A program made the position numbers and the translations under genes. This document shows positions 16,673 through 24,839 of a DNA stretch of 64,000 bases, piece by piece (within the stretch, counting starts at the first letter, position 1; each line of letters begins with the position of its first letter). Source of the stretch: Aquiluna sp. GTDB lineage: Bacteria > Actinomycetota > Actinomycetes > Actinomycetales > Microbacteriaceae. The stretch covers positions 620,001 to 684,000 of the forward strand of contig JAGYIJ010000002.1 of the NCBI GenBank assembly GCA_018402685.1, in the 5' to 3' direction. The notes below the pieces were generated by a model. That model ran no database searches. It was not told the DNA's origin and was given only the letters and a program-made list of their open reading frames with translations.

Positions 16673-18898
16673 TTATGCTGCTCTAAAGATGGTTTTCATT
16701 TCAGTCCAGGCTGAGGCTCTGACAAAAACTGGGACGGAAGCCGCTGTCGTTGTTTCGGCCTCAATGAAAGCCCCTCCTCGGTGAGAATTACCCGAGTAAG
16801 CCTCCACCCAATCAGACCCCGAAGGAAGCCAAACGGTGCGTTTTGCCAAACCTTCGTTAACAATGGGAGCAACCAGAAGGCTGTCACCAAGTTGCCACTG
16901 GAATGAGGCTCGAGGATCCCAAATCTCTTTGTCGAGTGTGTCGAAATATAGAGGGCGCATCAATGGCTTTCCTGTATTTATTGCTTTTGCCATCTGGCCT
17001 GTGAGATAAGGACGAAGGCGATCGCGGATTTTAATTATGTTTCTGAACTCGTCAATGACGCCGGGATCCGAGTTCCGTTCTGCAATATTCCAAGGAGTTC
17101 GGTCCCTGGAAGGCAGCCTATGGTGATTGAACTCGGAGTGGTACTGCATGATAGGAACAAAACAGGCGGTCGCTGCAGACCTCAAGTACAGTTCTGAACT
17201 TGGGACGTCTCCTGAAAAGCCAGCGAAATCCCACCCCCAATAGAAAATTCCTGAAGCGCTGGCGGTAAGCCCAGCGTTGAGTGACCACCTAAATGCTTCC
17301 CAGGTTGAGTTTTCGTCTCCAGCCCAAAAAGCACCGTGAGCTTGGCTCCCGACGTTGCCTGCCCGACTGAAGGTAACAGGAGCCTTGCCCTCTGATGTAA
17401 GCAAATTTCCATAGGCCTCTGCATAGTGAACAGGGAACTTCCAATTCATTTCATCACCGCGTTTACCGTTCTTGTATAACAGCCCCCTTCCCCAGGCATG
17501 CTCACCGCCATCTGTCTTGAACCCGTCTATGCCCAAGTCCCTGACGAGATACCGTCTCTTGTCGGTCCACCATTGTGCAGATTCAGGGTCACTGAGATCA
17601 GGCATCAGCCCAAGGGGGAACCACCATCCCCTATTTCTGTATGGCTTCTCTACTCCAGCCGAATTCTCCTCAATAATGAGATGACCTCCCTCTATTGCCT
17701 CCGATACGTCTTCAGCAAGGGGCCCCTTTGGGTGAGGTCGCATCTTTAGCAGGGGAATTTGCCAGAGATGAACTTTCACGCCTCTTGAATGTAGGTCGTC
17801 GACCATCTCTTTTGGATTCGGCCATGCTCCATCCTTTGGGAATGAAAAATCTGTGAGCTTTGTCTCACCGCTACTCACTTTGGAAGTTCTTTCCGCATCT
17901 CGCCAAGTCGTAAAAGTCGACTCGTCACTCCATGCTTCGATCACTAGGTTTGAAAATGAGATGTCGTACTCCCTATGAAGGTCAGCCTGGCGGAGAACTT
18001 CAGCCTGAGTATTCCATTCGTTAGCACTCGCCCAGAGCCCAAAGACCCACTCAGGAAGCTCTTGTGGCCTTCCGCACTTGTTCAAAAAGGCATCAAGAAC
18101 TTCACTGGGTGACCCATCAAAAAAATGAATCTCGGGTGAAAATGGCTCTCCAATTAGGCCGTCAACATCGACTGTTACTTTCAGTAAATTTGTTTCTTGT
18201 TTTCCAATGTCAAATTCCACCTTTCGGTAGGAGTCAATCCAAAAACCCCAACCCCCTCCTCCAACAACATGTGCGAAGGGCATAGGCATGTAAGTTCTTG
18301 CCTCTTTGCCTTGATTCTTATATTGCTCGAACAAGATAGTGTCCACCTTTGAGCTGCGAAACTCTTGTGCTTCAAACCTTTCTCCAAAACCGCTGACGCG
18401 TTCATCCGCACTCAGCTCAAATTGAAACTTGATTGCCCGAACATGTTCGCCATTGGTTAGCATTCGGACGCCCCCGTTGAGTCGCGACGTACCAGAGGTG
18501 GAAATCTGCAAATCAGAATCTTTCCACTGATACACAGAGGTCACAAACCATCTCGTATTGCCCGAGTTTGAGACGAATCTATACCTAAGTTTTTGACCAA
18601 ATGTCAACCCGTTCAGCTGGACAGTCCAACCACCCGACTGTCGCGCCAGGCGAGCTTGAGCGGATGCTAAATGGCCGCCATCCAATACTTGTCCCCGCGA
18701 TTTTCGCTGAGTCTTTTGAAGAGCTAGCGGAGTTTGCGGGATCCCGTCTAGCTCATAAATCAGATCGACGCGCTCAACATCTGATGTTGACCTGACTCCA
18801 AGATCCAATGGCTCGCCCGCAATTGGATCGATAGGACTTCGCTGGTCCGTGTCTACTGAATAAGGGTGGCCGCTTCCATGAGGTCTGTGCTTGATCAT
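16673..18898 (-). CDS. Glycoside hydrolase family 31 alpha-glucosidase
   Basis: A 741-residue cytosolic retaining alpha-glucosidase (no signal peptide). The catalytic nucleophile is Asp463 in GFKTDGGEHAWG and the acid/base is Asp528 in FWAGDENSTWE. The N-terminal beta-sandwich carries GFGERFE near 190. I start at ATG 18898 rather than at the upstream ATG (18988) because 18898 overlaps the GH15 stop as ATGA, the usual coupling, and the added 30 residues look non-conserved. It is the last gene of the islet operon and would release glucose from the non-reducing end of imported oligosaccharides. Xylosidase-type GH31 members exist; the GH15 partner favours alpha-glucosides. Confidence 0.88.
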   Translation of the reverse strand: MIKHRPHGSGHPYSVDTDQRSPIDPIAGEPLDLGVRSTSDVERVDLIYELDGIPQTPLALQKTQRKSRGQVLDGGHLASAQARLARQSGGWTVQLNGLTFGQKLRYRFVSNSGNTRWFVTSVYQWKDSDLQISTSGTSRLNGGVRMLTNGEHVRAIKFQFELSADERVSGFGERFEAQEFRSSKVDTILFEQYKNQGKEARTYMPMPFAHVVGGGGWGFWIDSYRKVEFDIGKQETNLLKVTVDVDGLIGEPFSPEIHFFDGSPSEVLDAFLNKCGRPQELPEWVFGLWASANEWNTQAEVLRQADLHREYDISFSNLVIEAWSDESTFTTWRDAERTSKVSSGETKLTDFSFPKDGAWPNPKEMVDDLHSRGVKVHLWQIPLLKMRPHPKGPLAEDVSEAIEGGHLIIEENSAGVEKPYRNRGWWFPLGLMPDLSDPESAQWWTDKRRYLVRDLGIDGFKTDGGEHAWGRGLLYKNGKRGDEMNWKFPVHYAEAYGNLLTSEGKAPVTFSRAGNVGSQAHGAFWAGDENSTWEAFRWSLNAGLTASASGIFYWGWDFAGFSGDVPSSELYLRSAATACFVPIMQYHSEFNHHRLPSRDRTPWNIAERNSDPGVIDEFRNIIKIRDRLRPYLTGQMAKAINTGKPLMRPLYFDTLDKEIWDPRASFQWQLGDSLLVAPIVNEGLAKRTVWLPSGSDWVEAYSGNSHRGGAFIEAETTTAASVPVFVRASAWTEMKTIFRAA

Positions 18899-20022
18899 TT
18901 TGTTCTCTCTAATTCGGATTTGAGTTTTAGGAACATTGCATGCGTCCATAGGAGTGGTCGAGCCGATGGGCCCCAGCGGTTCAACCAATATTCTTCGAAT
19001 CTCGGCTTTATGAGATGGCTGTTCACCTGCTCAGGAAGATGGCTGTCCCGGTCTGCCAAAGAACTAACCCAAATAAGGGTCTCTTCAGCAAATTTCCGAT
19101 TCCCTATTCGAAGTTCGGCCAACGCCAGGTAGCAGGAAAGCAATGGCCATAGTCCTCCCCCAAAGAAACTATCTGAGTCATAGCGATGAACCCCATAACC
19201 TTGAAGTAAATCTTTCCGAATTCGTTTGATTGTGCCCAAGTAAATGGGATCACTTTTGTCGATGACCCCTAATGGTGCGAGGAGCGAGAGAGCGGAAGCA
19301 TCAACCTGCGGGGAGCCTTCCCACTTAGGCAAATGACCAATGGAACCAATCCTTCTGAGCTTAGATTCGATTTCTGCAATCGCTATATCGGCTTGATGGG
19401 TTAAGTTTTCGTCTAGGAGATTGAGGTTTATGGCACTCCTCATCCCAGACGCTACCGAGCCGAGAGTTGCCACGTGAACCTTGTCGCTATTTTCTTCCCA
19501 CCAGTCATAGCAGGGTGAGCTCCAACTTGCCAGCAAGTATTTGATGCTCAGTGATACGGCGTGAGAAAATGGGGCCGCATTCATGCCAGACCTTAATGAG
19601 TGCTGCTCAAGTGCCCAAATCCAAGAGCCGTATCCATCAATTTGATGATCAGGCCAGGGCTCATCTGGATCTTCAACCTGATCAAATGCGTAACGAGTGG
19701 GTAGGGCATTAGCTGGATCGAATGCCTCACCTGAAAAGTGCAGATCGTAATGTTGCTGGATAATTTGACCGGAAGGTTCGATCGTATTTGCACACCAAGC
19801 AAAGAACTTTTCACTTGAGTCGAAGGCTCCCGCTGATGACATGCCATCTGCAATGAATGCGCCATCACGAAACCACGAGAAACCTTCGTACGCCGAAAAG
19901 GTTGGTGATGCCGGGTAGGCACCCGAGCGATCTTGAAGCCCGCGAATTAAGCTGGTGGAACTAGCTGATAGTTCTTCAATGGACTTCAACTTTTCGCTTG
20001 AAATATTGGAACCTAACTTCAT
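18895..20022 (-). CDS. Short GH15-type glucohydrolase
   Basis: A 375-residue (alpha/alpha)6-barrel hydrolase lacking a signal peptide and the N-terminal beta domain of long glucoamylases. The general acid lies in YDWWEENSDKVH (Glu176/177) and the general base is Glu331 in SHLPEQV. Size and layout resemble the GH15 isomaltose glucohydrolase described from Kribbella, which inverts alpha-1,6-linked isomaltose to beta-glucose in the cytosol; that comparison is from memory. Other GH15 activities cannot be ruled out. It follows the sugar-binding lipoprotein gene by 63 bases and overlaps GH31, so the trio imports and splits the same sugars. Confidence 0.8.
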   Translation of the reverse strand: MKLGSNISSEKLKSIEELSASSTSLIRGLQDRSGAYPASPTFSAYEGFSWFRDGAFIADGMSSAGAFDSSEKFFAWCANTIEPSGQIIQQHYDLHFSGEAFDPANALPTRYAFDQVEDPDEPWPDHQIDGYGSWIWALEQHSLRSGMNAAPFSHAVSLSIKYLLASWSSPCYDWWEENSDKVHVATLGSVASGMRSAINLNLLDENLTHQADIAIAEIESKLRRIGSIGHLPKWEGSPQVDASALSLLAPLGVIDKSDPIYLGTIKRIRKDLLQGYGVHRYDSDSFFGGGLWPLLSCYLALAELRIGNRKFAEETLIWVSSLADRDSHLPEQVNSHLIKPRFEEYWLNRWGPSARPLLWTHAMFLKLKSELERTK

Positions 20023-20085
20023 TTGTACCTCTGGGTATGGTTGACAGACCCCCAGACAGCTGGGGATCTGTCAACATGAACTTAC

Positions 20086-21363
20086 TTATCCGCCAATGAT
20101 GGCGTTGATTTCAGCTTCAGCCGTAGCAAGTGCTTCTTCGACAGTCTTGCGCCCTGCTTGAGCTTCGACAAGTTCGCGCCCCACGATGTCCTGCATCTCC
20201 GACTGACCAACAGCAACTGCTGGAGGCATGACTACCTCGTTCATGGCGTCAAAAACTGCCTTGCGGTTCGCTGGGGTACCCATTGTTAGGTAAGTAGCCA
20301 ACTTGGCCTCATCCGAAATTGGTGGAAGTTCCCAGCCTGCAGCGAGACGAAGATCAACCATGATGTCAGAGGAAGTTAGGTACTCGGCCCACTTGGCTGC
20401 GGCTACCTTGTTTGCAGAGTTTGAGTTAACTCCAACGGCGTTTGAGAAGGCTGAGTGAGCATTGGTCTTGTTTCCAGGCTCGACAGCAATATCCCAATTG
20501 AAAGGTGCATCAGCAAATGCGCCGAACATCCAAATGCCAGTGTGGAGCATCCCCAACTTTCCATCTTTGAAAAGATTTGAGTCGAAATCAGGCGTTCCCT
20601 GGCCCTGTTCAATAGTCGGCATTGTCGTGCCCGATTTTTCAACTAGCCACTTTGCGGCCTCAATGCCCTCTGGAGAGTTAAAGGCTACCGACTTGCGGTC
20701 ATCGCTTAGGAACTGCCCCCCAGCCTGAGCAAGAACTTTGTAGTACTCCCAGAACTGAACTGGCTGATGGTGTCCCCAAATGTCAGCTGACTGGTTTGTG
20801 ATCTTCAAGCCCGCAGCTTTTTGATCCTCCCAAGTCCAACTTTCGGTTGGGTAATCCACTCCCGCTGCATCAAATAGGTCTTTGTTGTAAAACAGAACGA
20901 CCGTAGAGAATGCAGAAGGTATTGCGTATGAAACCCCGTCCGTTGAGTAAGCCGAGAGGAGCCCCTGCTTGTATACACTTGGGTTGGAAACTGCAATAGG
21001 TGCAAGGACTCCATTAGCTTGAAGCTCTTGGTAGTTTGAGTACTCCATATCGAACACATCCGACAAAGTTCCTGCGGCAATGTCAGTCTGCAATGCTGTG
21101 CCGTAGTCGCCATATGGAAGTGTTGTCACTTCAACAGTGATATTGGGGTTTTCCGCTTGGAAAGCCTGGACGATCTTGTCCAGGTTTTCCTCGTTTCCGC
21201 CGTTTGATATGAAGTTCGTGTAGGTAATTGTCACGGCCTCATCAACTTCAGCATCTGGAGAGATAGCGTCTATTGTTTCAGGTGTTTCGGAGGCAGTCGC
21301 ACAGCCAGTTAGCATAAGAATTACACCAAGGGCTCCGGCAGCCGCCTTTCTTTTGTTTCTCAT
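20086..21363 (-). CDS. ABC importer sugar-binding lipoprotein (MalE/UgpB type)
   Basis: A 425-residue extracellular binding protein of the carbohydrate uptake-1 family. A lipoprotein signal ends in MLTGC (Cys21), so the mature protein is tethered to the membrane by lipid. The body has the usual cluster-1 features (YGTALQTDIAAGTLSDVFD, LFYNKDLFDAAGVDYP, AAKWAEYLTS). The ribosome site AGGAAAGGAAACGG is strong. It follows the second permease by 22 bases. No ATPase gene is in the operon, so a shared MsiK-type ATPase elsewhere probably drives transport, as is common in actinobacteria. The likely substrate is an alpha-gluco-oligosaccharide, from the enzymes downstream. Confidence 0.9.
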   Translation of the reverse strand: MRNKRKAAAGALGVILMLTGCATASETPETIDAISPDAEVDEAVTITYTNFISNGGNEENLDKIVQAFQAENPNITVEVTTLPYGDYGTALQTDIAAGTLSDVFDMEYSNYQELQANGVLAPIAVSNPSVYKQGLLSAYSTDGVSYAIPSAFSTVVLFYNKDLFDAAGVDYPTESWTWEDQKAAGLKITNQSADIWGHHQPVQFWEYYKVLAQAGGQFLSDDRKSVAFNSPEGIEAAKWLVEKSGTTMPTIEQGQGTPDFDSNLFKDGKLGMLHTGIWMFGAFADAPFNWDIAVEPGNKTNAHSAFSNAVGVNSNSANKVAAAKWAEYLTSSDIMVDLRLAAGWELPPISDEAKLATYLTMGTPANRKAVFDAMNEVVMPPAVAVGQSEMQDIVGRELVEAQAGRKTVEEALATAEAEINAIIGG

Positions 21364-21385
21364 TCCGTTTCCTTTCCTGCGGACA

Positions 21386-22198
21386 TCACTTAATGCCCGA
21401 GCTTGCTATGCCCTGCACAACGTAGCGCTGAGCAAAAATGAAAATAATTAGCATTGGAATGATGCTGATTACAGAACCAGCCATAAGGACATCCCATGCA
21501 GTCGTGTACTGCCCCTGAAGGTTTGCTAAGGCGACTGGCAATGTTTGAAGCTCTGGCTTCCTGAGGACCACAAGTGGCCACAAGAAACTATTCCAACTAG
21601 CCATGAAGGAAAAAACTGCAAATGTCGCCAGAGCTGGTCCCATATTGGGGATGAGAATTAGCGTAAATATTCTGAGATGGCCGGCGCCGTCAATCCGTGC
21701 CGCTTCATCCAGCTGTCGCGGAATTTGGTTAAGGGATTGTCGCAGTAGAAAAATTCCAAAGGCGCTTGTCATCGTTGGCAAGATTGCAGCCCAATACGTA
21801 TTTAGCAGACCAAAGTACTTCAGCTCGATAAATAAAGGAACAATGAGAACTTGGAAAGGGATCATTAACGTCGCCAGATATGCAAGAAAAATGATGTTTT
21901 TAAATCTGAATTCCAATCGGCTGAAGGCATAGGCGGCTAAAGATCCAGTCAGAATCTGAATCAAGGTAGTCACCCCTGCGATGAAAAGACTGTTGAAAGC
22001 GCTTCGCCCAAAATCAAATTTTTGAAACAATTCCTCGTAAGCAGAAATCCCAGGATTCGCTGGCCAAAGCAATGGAGCTTTTGCAACACTCGCGCCAGGT
22101 GTTATTGAAGTTAGGAAGGTCCAGTAGAAAGGAAACAGCATAGCAATCGCGGCGATTGCTAAGAATAAAAACAAAATCCACCGCTTGCTAATCTGCAT
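21386..22198 (-). CDS. ABC sugar importer permease (MalG type)
   Basis: A 270-residue inner-membrane permease with six helices of the carbohydrate uptake-1 family. The EAA loop that docks the ATPase is visible as EAARIDGAGHLRIFTLILIPNMGP near 165-188. The N-terminus (FYWTFLTSITP) and C-terminus (QRYVVQGIASSGIK) are normal for MalG-like proteins. Its start overlaps the end of the first permease by 11 bases. Intact. Confidence 0.92.
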   Translation of the reverse strand: MQISKRWILFLFLAIAAIAMLFPFYWTFLTSITPGASVAKAPLLWPANPGISAYEELFQKFDFGRSAFNSLFIAGVTTLIQILTGSLAAYAFSRLEFRFKNIIFLAYLATLMIPFQVLIVPLFIELKYFGLLNTYWAAILPTMTSAFGIFLLRQSLNQIPRQLDEAARIDGAGHLRIFTLILIPNMGPALATFAVFSFMASWNSFLWPLVVLRKPELQTLPVALANLQGQYTTAWDVLMAGSVISIIPMLIIFIFAQRYVVQGIASSGIK

Positions 22199-23086
22199 AG
22201 TGCACCCATCTCTTCTGGCCGTAATTCTGAACGGCCGTCACCACCAAAATGACCCCAAATAACACCCAACTCAGAGCTGCTGCTTCGCCTGCACGTCCAT
22301 ACCTGAAAGTTAGGTCGTAAATCTGCTGCATCACAACTCTCGTTGAGTCTCCTGGGCCCCCACCTGTCATCGCGAATACCTGGTCGAAAACCTGAATTCC
22401 ATTAATCATTGAAATCACGAAAACAAAAAACAGGCTCGGGCTTAGCAATGGCAAAACTACTGAGAATAAGCGCCTAAACCAGCCAGCACCATCGAGCAGA
22501 GCTGCTTCAATTAGCTCTTCGTCGATGTTTTGCAAACCTGCAAGAAGAATGATTGTCACAAAACCAATGTCCTTCCAGGCGGAAGCAATAATGATCGCGG
22601 GCATTGCCCAGTTTGGATCCGTCCACCAACCTGGTCCAGAGATTCCAATTGCTTCTAGGAAGCTGTTTACGACTCCATTGCTTGGGTTCAGCAACCATCT
22701 CCAAACGATGCTCACCGCTATCCAGCTAGTAACCACTGGCAAGAAGAACGACGCCCTGAAGAAAGTTCTACCCGGAACTTTTGAGTTAAGGGCTAGGGAA
22801 AAAGCAGCCCGAAGAAGAAAACAAGCGGAAGATACCCAAGAACGTAGGCAAATGAGTTGGAAAACACGAGAAATGTTTTTGGGGAAGTCAGCAACTCCTG
22901 ATAATTGGACAGTCCAATAAAATTGAATTTCCCGATCAAATTCCAATCACTTGCGCTCACAAGAAGTGCCCCCACCATTGGAATAAAAACAAAAATAATC
23001 ATCGGAAGCGCACTGGGTAAAAGGAAGAAAAGAGCGATGGTCAGGTCAGAAATTTTTTTACGTTTTTTGATTTCCACAAGGTTCAT
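22188..23086 (-). CDS. ABC sugar importer permease (MalF type), frame broken once
   Basis: The partner membrane subunit, about 299 residues. The N-terminal part (22793-23086; MNLVEIKKRKK then the first helices) and the rest (22188 onward, with FFLPVVTSWIAVSIVW and the EAA loop EAALLDGAGWFRRLFSVVLP) lie in different frames. They join through GLLFSLALNSKVPG if the five-A run at 22799-22803 gets one more base. This is a homopolymer break and most likely an error rather than decay, as the other operon genes are intact. The start ATG overlaps the ROK regulator stop (ATGA), so the regulator is part of the operon. Confidence 0.82.
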
Positions 23087-24303
23087 TTGGAAACTCCCGC
23101 TGCAACAAAGCGTCTTCTGATCTTGCTCGCCTGAACTCCGATGTCAGAATTCGTTGAGCGTGACGCCGAGAGCACTAAAGAAGCTGCGCCCTGAGCCCAG
23201 CTAGCATCGTTCCAATGTTCCACAACAACAGGAATGCCGAGAGCACCCGGCAAAGACTTGGAACGAAGAGTGGTCAGGAATTCGCTCGACCATAAATCCC
23301 ACTGACTTACGCCTTCTCCAAGAACCAAAATGGCCTCTGGGTCAAAGATATTCACCAAATTGGAGACTGCAGTTCCCAAATGTCTAGCTGCAGTTTGAAA
23401 TATTTCTTGCGCGGCCGCATTGCCGGCTCGGCCAATGTTGGCCAAATTTCCTACGTTCTCTTCACCGGAAATCAGCCCCTTGTCATTACCAGCGGCTTCA
23501 AGCGAGGTTTGACCAATCACAGCCTCTAGACAGCCTTTTTTTCCGCAATTACAAATTGGGCCCTCTGGGTCAATCTCTATGTGACCAAGTTCTCCAGCTG
23601 CTCCCCTGGAGCCCCTGTAGAGATCACCTTCAATAACGATGGAGAGTCCGATACCCGTTCCTATAGTGACAACTAGGAAATTCTGAAAGTTGCGACCGGT
23701 CCCGTAGAGCTGCTCTGCCACTGCCACAGCATTGACGTTATTCTCAACAACTACTGGCAGGGATAAGGTCCGGGCTAGGGTTGCGCCGAGTGGGATGCCT
23801 TGCCAACCGAGTGTCACTGAATCAACACTTCCCGTGTTTGAGTCTCGAACAGCCCCAGGGACAGCCACTCCAATGCCGAGAATCACTGAGGACTTTGAAT
23901 CAGAGATAAAAGAAGCCGTTTTCTCGGCCAGATCTTCAAGAATCGAACTGGCTGAAGAATTGAAATCGACGGTTGAAGACATCAGAATTGCACCATCGGT
24001 GGCCATCGCTACAAAAGTGAGATGATCGGCGACGACCTTTATGCCGATAGTGGTTCCCGCTTCCGAAGATAAGCCCAAAAGGGTTGCTGGACGCCCACCA
24101 CTCGATGAGAGAGTCCTCGTTTCACGAATCAAGCCATCAGATACCAGGTCCCTGGTCAGCTGAGTAATCAAGGCGGGTGACAAGTTCAAGAGGCGAGCAA
24201 GATCAGTCCTGCTAGCTGCGCCAGCAATTCCGAGCTGGGCCAAAATCGCAGACCGGTTTAGGTCTGACTTGCTTAAGCGTCCCTGATCCATAACTTTTTT
24301 CAT
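23083..24303 (-). CDS. ROK-family transcriptional regulator
   Basis: A 406-residue sugar-responsive regulator (XylR/NagC type). A winged helix near residues 18-65 (AILAQLGIAGAASRTDLARLL...LITQLTRDLVSDGLI) precedes the ROK sugar-kinase-like fold with the zinc signature CNCGKKGCLE near 255 and ELGHIEIDPEGP. It heads the islet operon and overlaps the first permease gene, so it is very probably its repressor or activator, released by the imported sugar or glucose. An AT-rich stretch at 24304-24330 upstream may hold its operator. It is a regulator, not a kinase, because of the HTH domain. Confidence 0.9.
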   Translation of the reverse strand: MKKVMDQGRLSKSDLNRSAILAQLGIAGAASRTDLARLLNLSPALITQLTRDLVSDGLIRETRTLSSSGGRPATLLGLSSEAGTTIGIKVVADHLTFVAMATDGAILMSSTVDFNSSASSILEDLAEKTASFISDSKSSVILGIGVAVPGAVRDSNTGSVDSVTLGWQGIPLGATLARTLSLPVVVENNVNAVAVAEQLYGTGRNFQNFLVVTIGTGIGLSIVIEGDLYRGSRGAAGELGHIEIDPEGPICNCGKKGCLEAVIGQTSLEAAGNDKGLISGEENVGNLANIGRAGNAAAQEIFQTAARHLGTAVSNLVNIFDPEAILVLGEGVSQWDLWSSEFLTTLRSKSLPGALGIPVVVEHWNDASWAQGAASLVLSASRSTNSDIGVQASKIRRRFVAAGVSK

Positions 24304-24392
24304 TTCTAAATTAAGTTAAGTAAAAAGATAGTGGCACTTTCCTACAGGCGGGACGGAAGTGAGGACTTGTTACCAAATAGAGATACTGGTGG

Positions 24393-24419
24393 GTGTCTCT
24401 TAAATACCAACAGAGACAC
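24393..24419. repeat. Hairpin between the islet operon and tRNA-Thr
   Basis: Perfect 8-base arms (GTGTCTCT and AGAGACAC) around an 11-base loop, about 90 bases upstream of the ROK gene and about 46 bases past the 3' end of tRNA-Thr. It has no good T-run on the minus strand. It could be an operator or a weak terminator for tRNA readthrough. Confidence 0.3.
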
Positions 24420-24462
24420 TCAGTTGTTTTGGGGTTTTGCTTAGGAACAAAAATTCAATTCG

Positions 24463-24514
24463 AGAGCCACCCAGGAGAATCGAACTCCTGACCTGCTCTT
24501 TACGAGGGAGCTGC
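24463..24514 (-). repeat. Attachment-site-like direct repeat inside tRNA-Thr
   Basis: The right-hand copy of the 52-base repeat, identical to 16518-16569. It covers the tRNA 3' half plus two bases beyond the end. Identity stops one base into the anticodon-stem/D-arm side, so the crossover lay within this block. Confidence 0.85.
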
Positions 24515-24537
24515 TCTACCGACTGAGCTAGGGTGGC
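24465..24537 (-). tRNA. tRNA-Thr (anticodon CGU)
   Basis: A complete 73-base cloverleaf on the minus strand. Acceptor stem GCCACCC/GGGTGGC, D-arm GCTC...GAGC, anticodon loop CTCGTAA (anticodon CGU, threonine ACG), T-arm AGGAG-TTCGATT-CTCCT, discriminator U, no encoded CCA. The base of the anticodon loop has a C31-A39 mismatch. The 3' 50 bases are part of the 52-base repeat that also occurs at 16518, marking it as an integration site. Confidence 0.93.
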
Positions 24538-24572
24538 GCGTTGCCTTTGGCAACCCCTAGATATTAGCCCTA

Positions 24573-24728
24573 CTAACTATCGATGTCTCGCTGGGGGTTG
24601 TCGACATCATGCTTTGGGTCGTAGGCATGCCCTTTGCTTGGATTAGCTGATCGAACCACAAAAAAGCTGAGCAGGGTTGCCACAACAGCACCGATCAACA
24701 GCAACACAATTAGAACTTCAAGCAACAT
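24573..24728 (-). CDS. Small single-helix membrane protein
   Basis: A 51-residue protein: one membrane helix (MLLEVLIVLLLIGAVVATLLSFFVV) and a polar, acidic tail. I use the ATG at 24728 because it is preceded by GAAGGAGCTATAGC, a strong ribosome site; the frame is open upstream but only across the terminator of the malate synthase gene. It lies between aceB and tRNA-Thr, outside the islet. No family recognised. Confidence 0.55.
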   Translation of the reverse strand: MLLEVLIVLLLIGAVVATLLSFFVVRSANPSKGHAYDPKHDVDNPQRDIDS

Positions 24729-24784
24729 CGCTATAGCTCCTTCATAAATCTCATGGTTCCAAGAACACCACTTGGCCCCAAGAT

Positions 24785-24827
24785 AGTCCCAAAAACGAAA
24801 ACAGGGGTGCCCATTTGGGCACCCCTG
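24785..24827 (-). terminator. Rho-independent terminator of the aceA-aceB operon
   Basis: An 11-base perfect stem (CAGGGGTGCCC / GGGCACCCCTG, 24802-24827) with loop AAAT on the minus strand begins about 12 bases after the aceB stop. On the minus strand it is followed by TGTTTTCGTTTTT. This is a textbook intrinsic terminator. Confidence 0.9.
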
Positions 24828-24839
24828 CATCTTGGTTTG

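Larger units (their letters stand above)
16518..24514. mobile_element. tRNA-Thr-integrated genomic islet carrying an alpha-glucoside operon
   Basis: About 8 kb bounded by identical 52-base copies of the tRNA-Thr 3' segment. The complete tRNA sits at the right end with its 3' end facing the islet; the displaced 3' copy is at the left end. That geometry is what a tyrosine recombinase produces. Inside is a single minus-strand operon: ROK regulator, two permeases, binding lipoprotein, GH15 and GH31. Its sequence looks more AT-rich than its neighbours by eye. No integrase, relaxase or transposase is seen, so the element is either decayed or was moved by a recombinase encoded elsewhere. Confidence 0.75.

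Noticed and set aside
16570-24462. Prophage or conjugative element in the tRNA-Thr islet
   Set aside because: No integrase, terminase, portal, relaxase or transposase genes are seen; all six genes are sugar-use functions.
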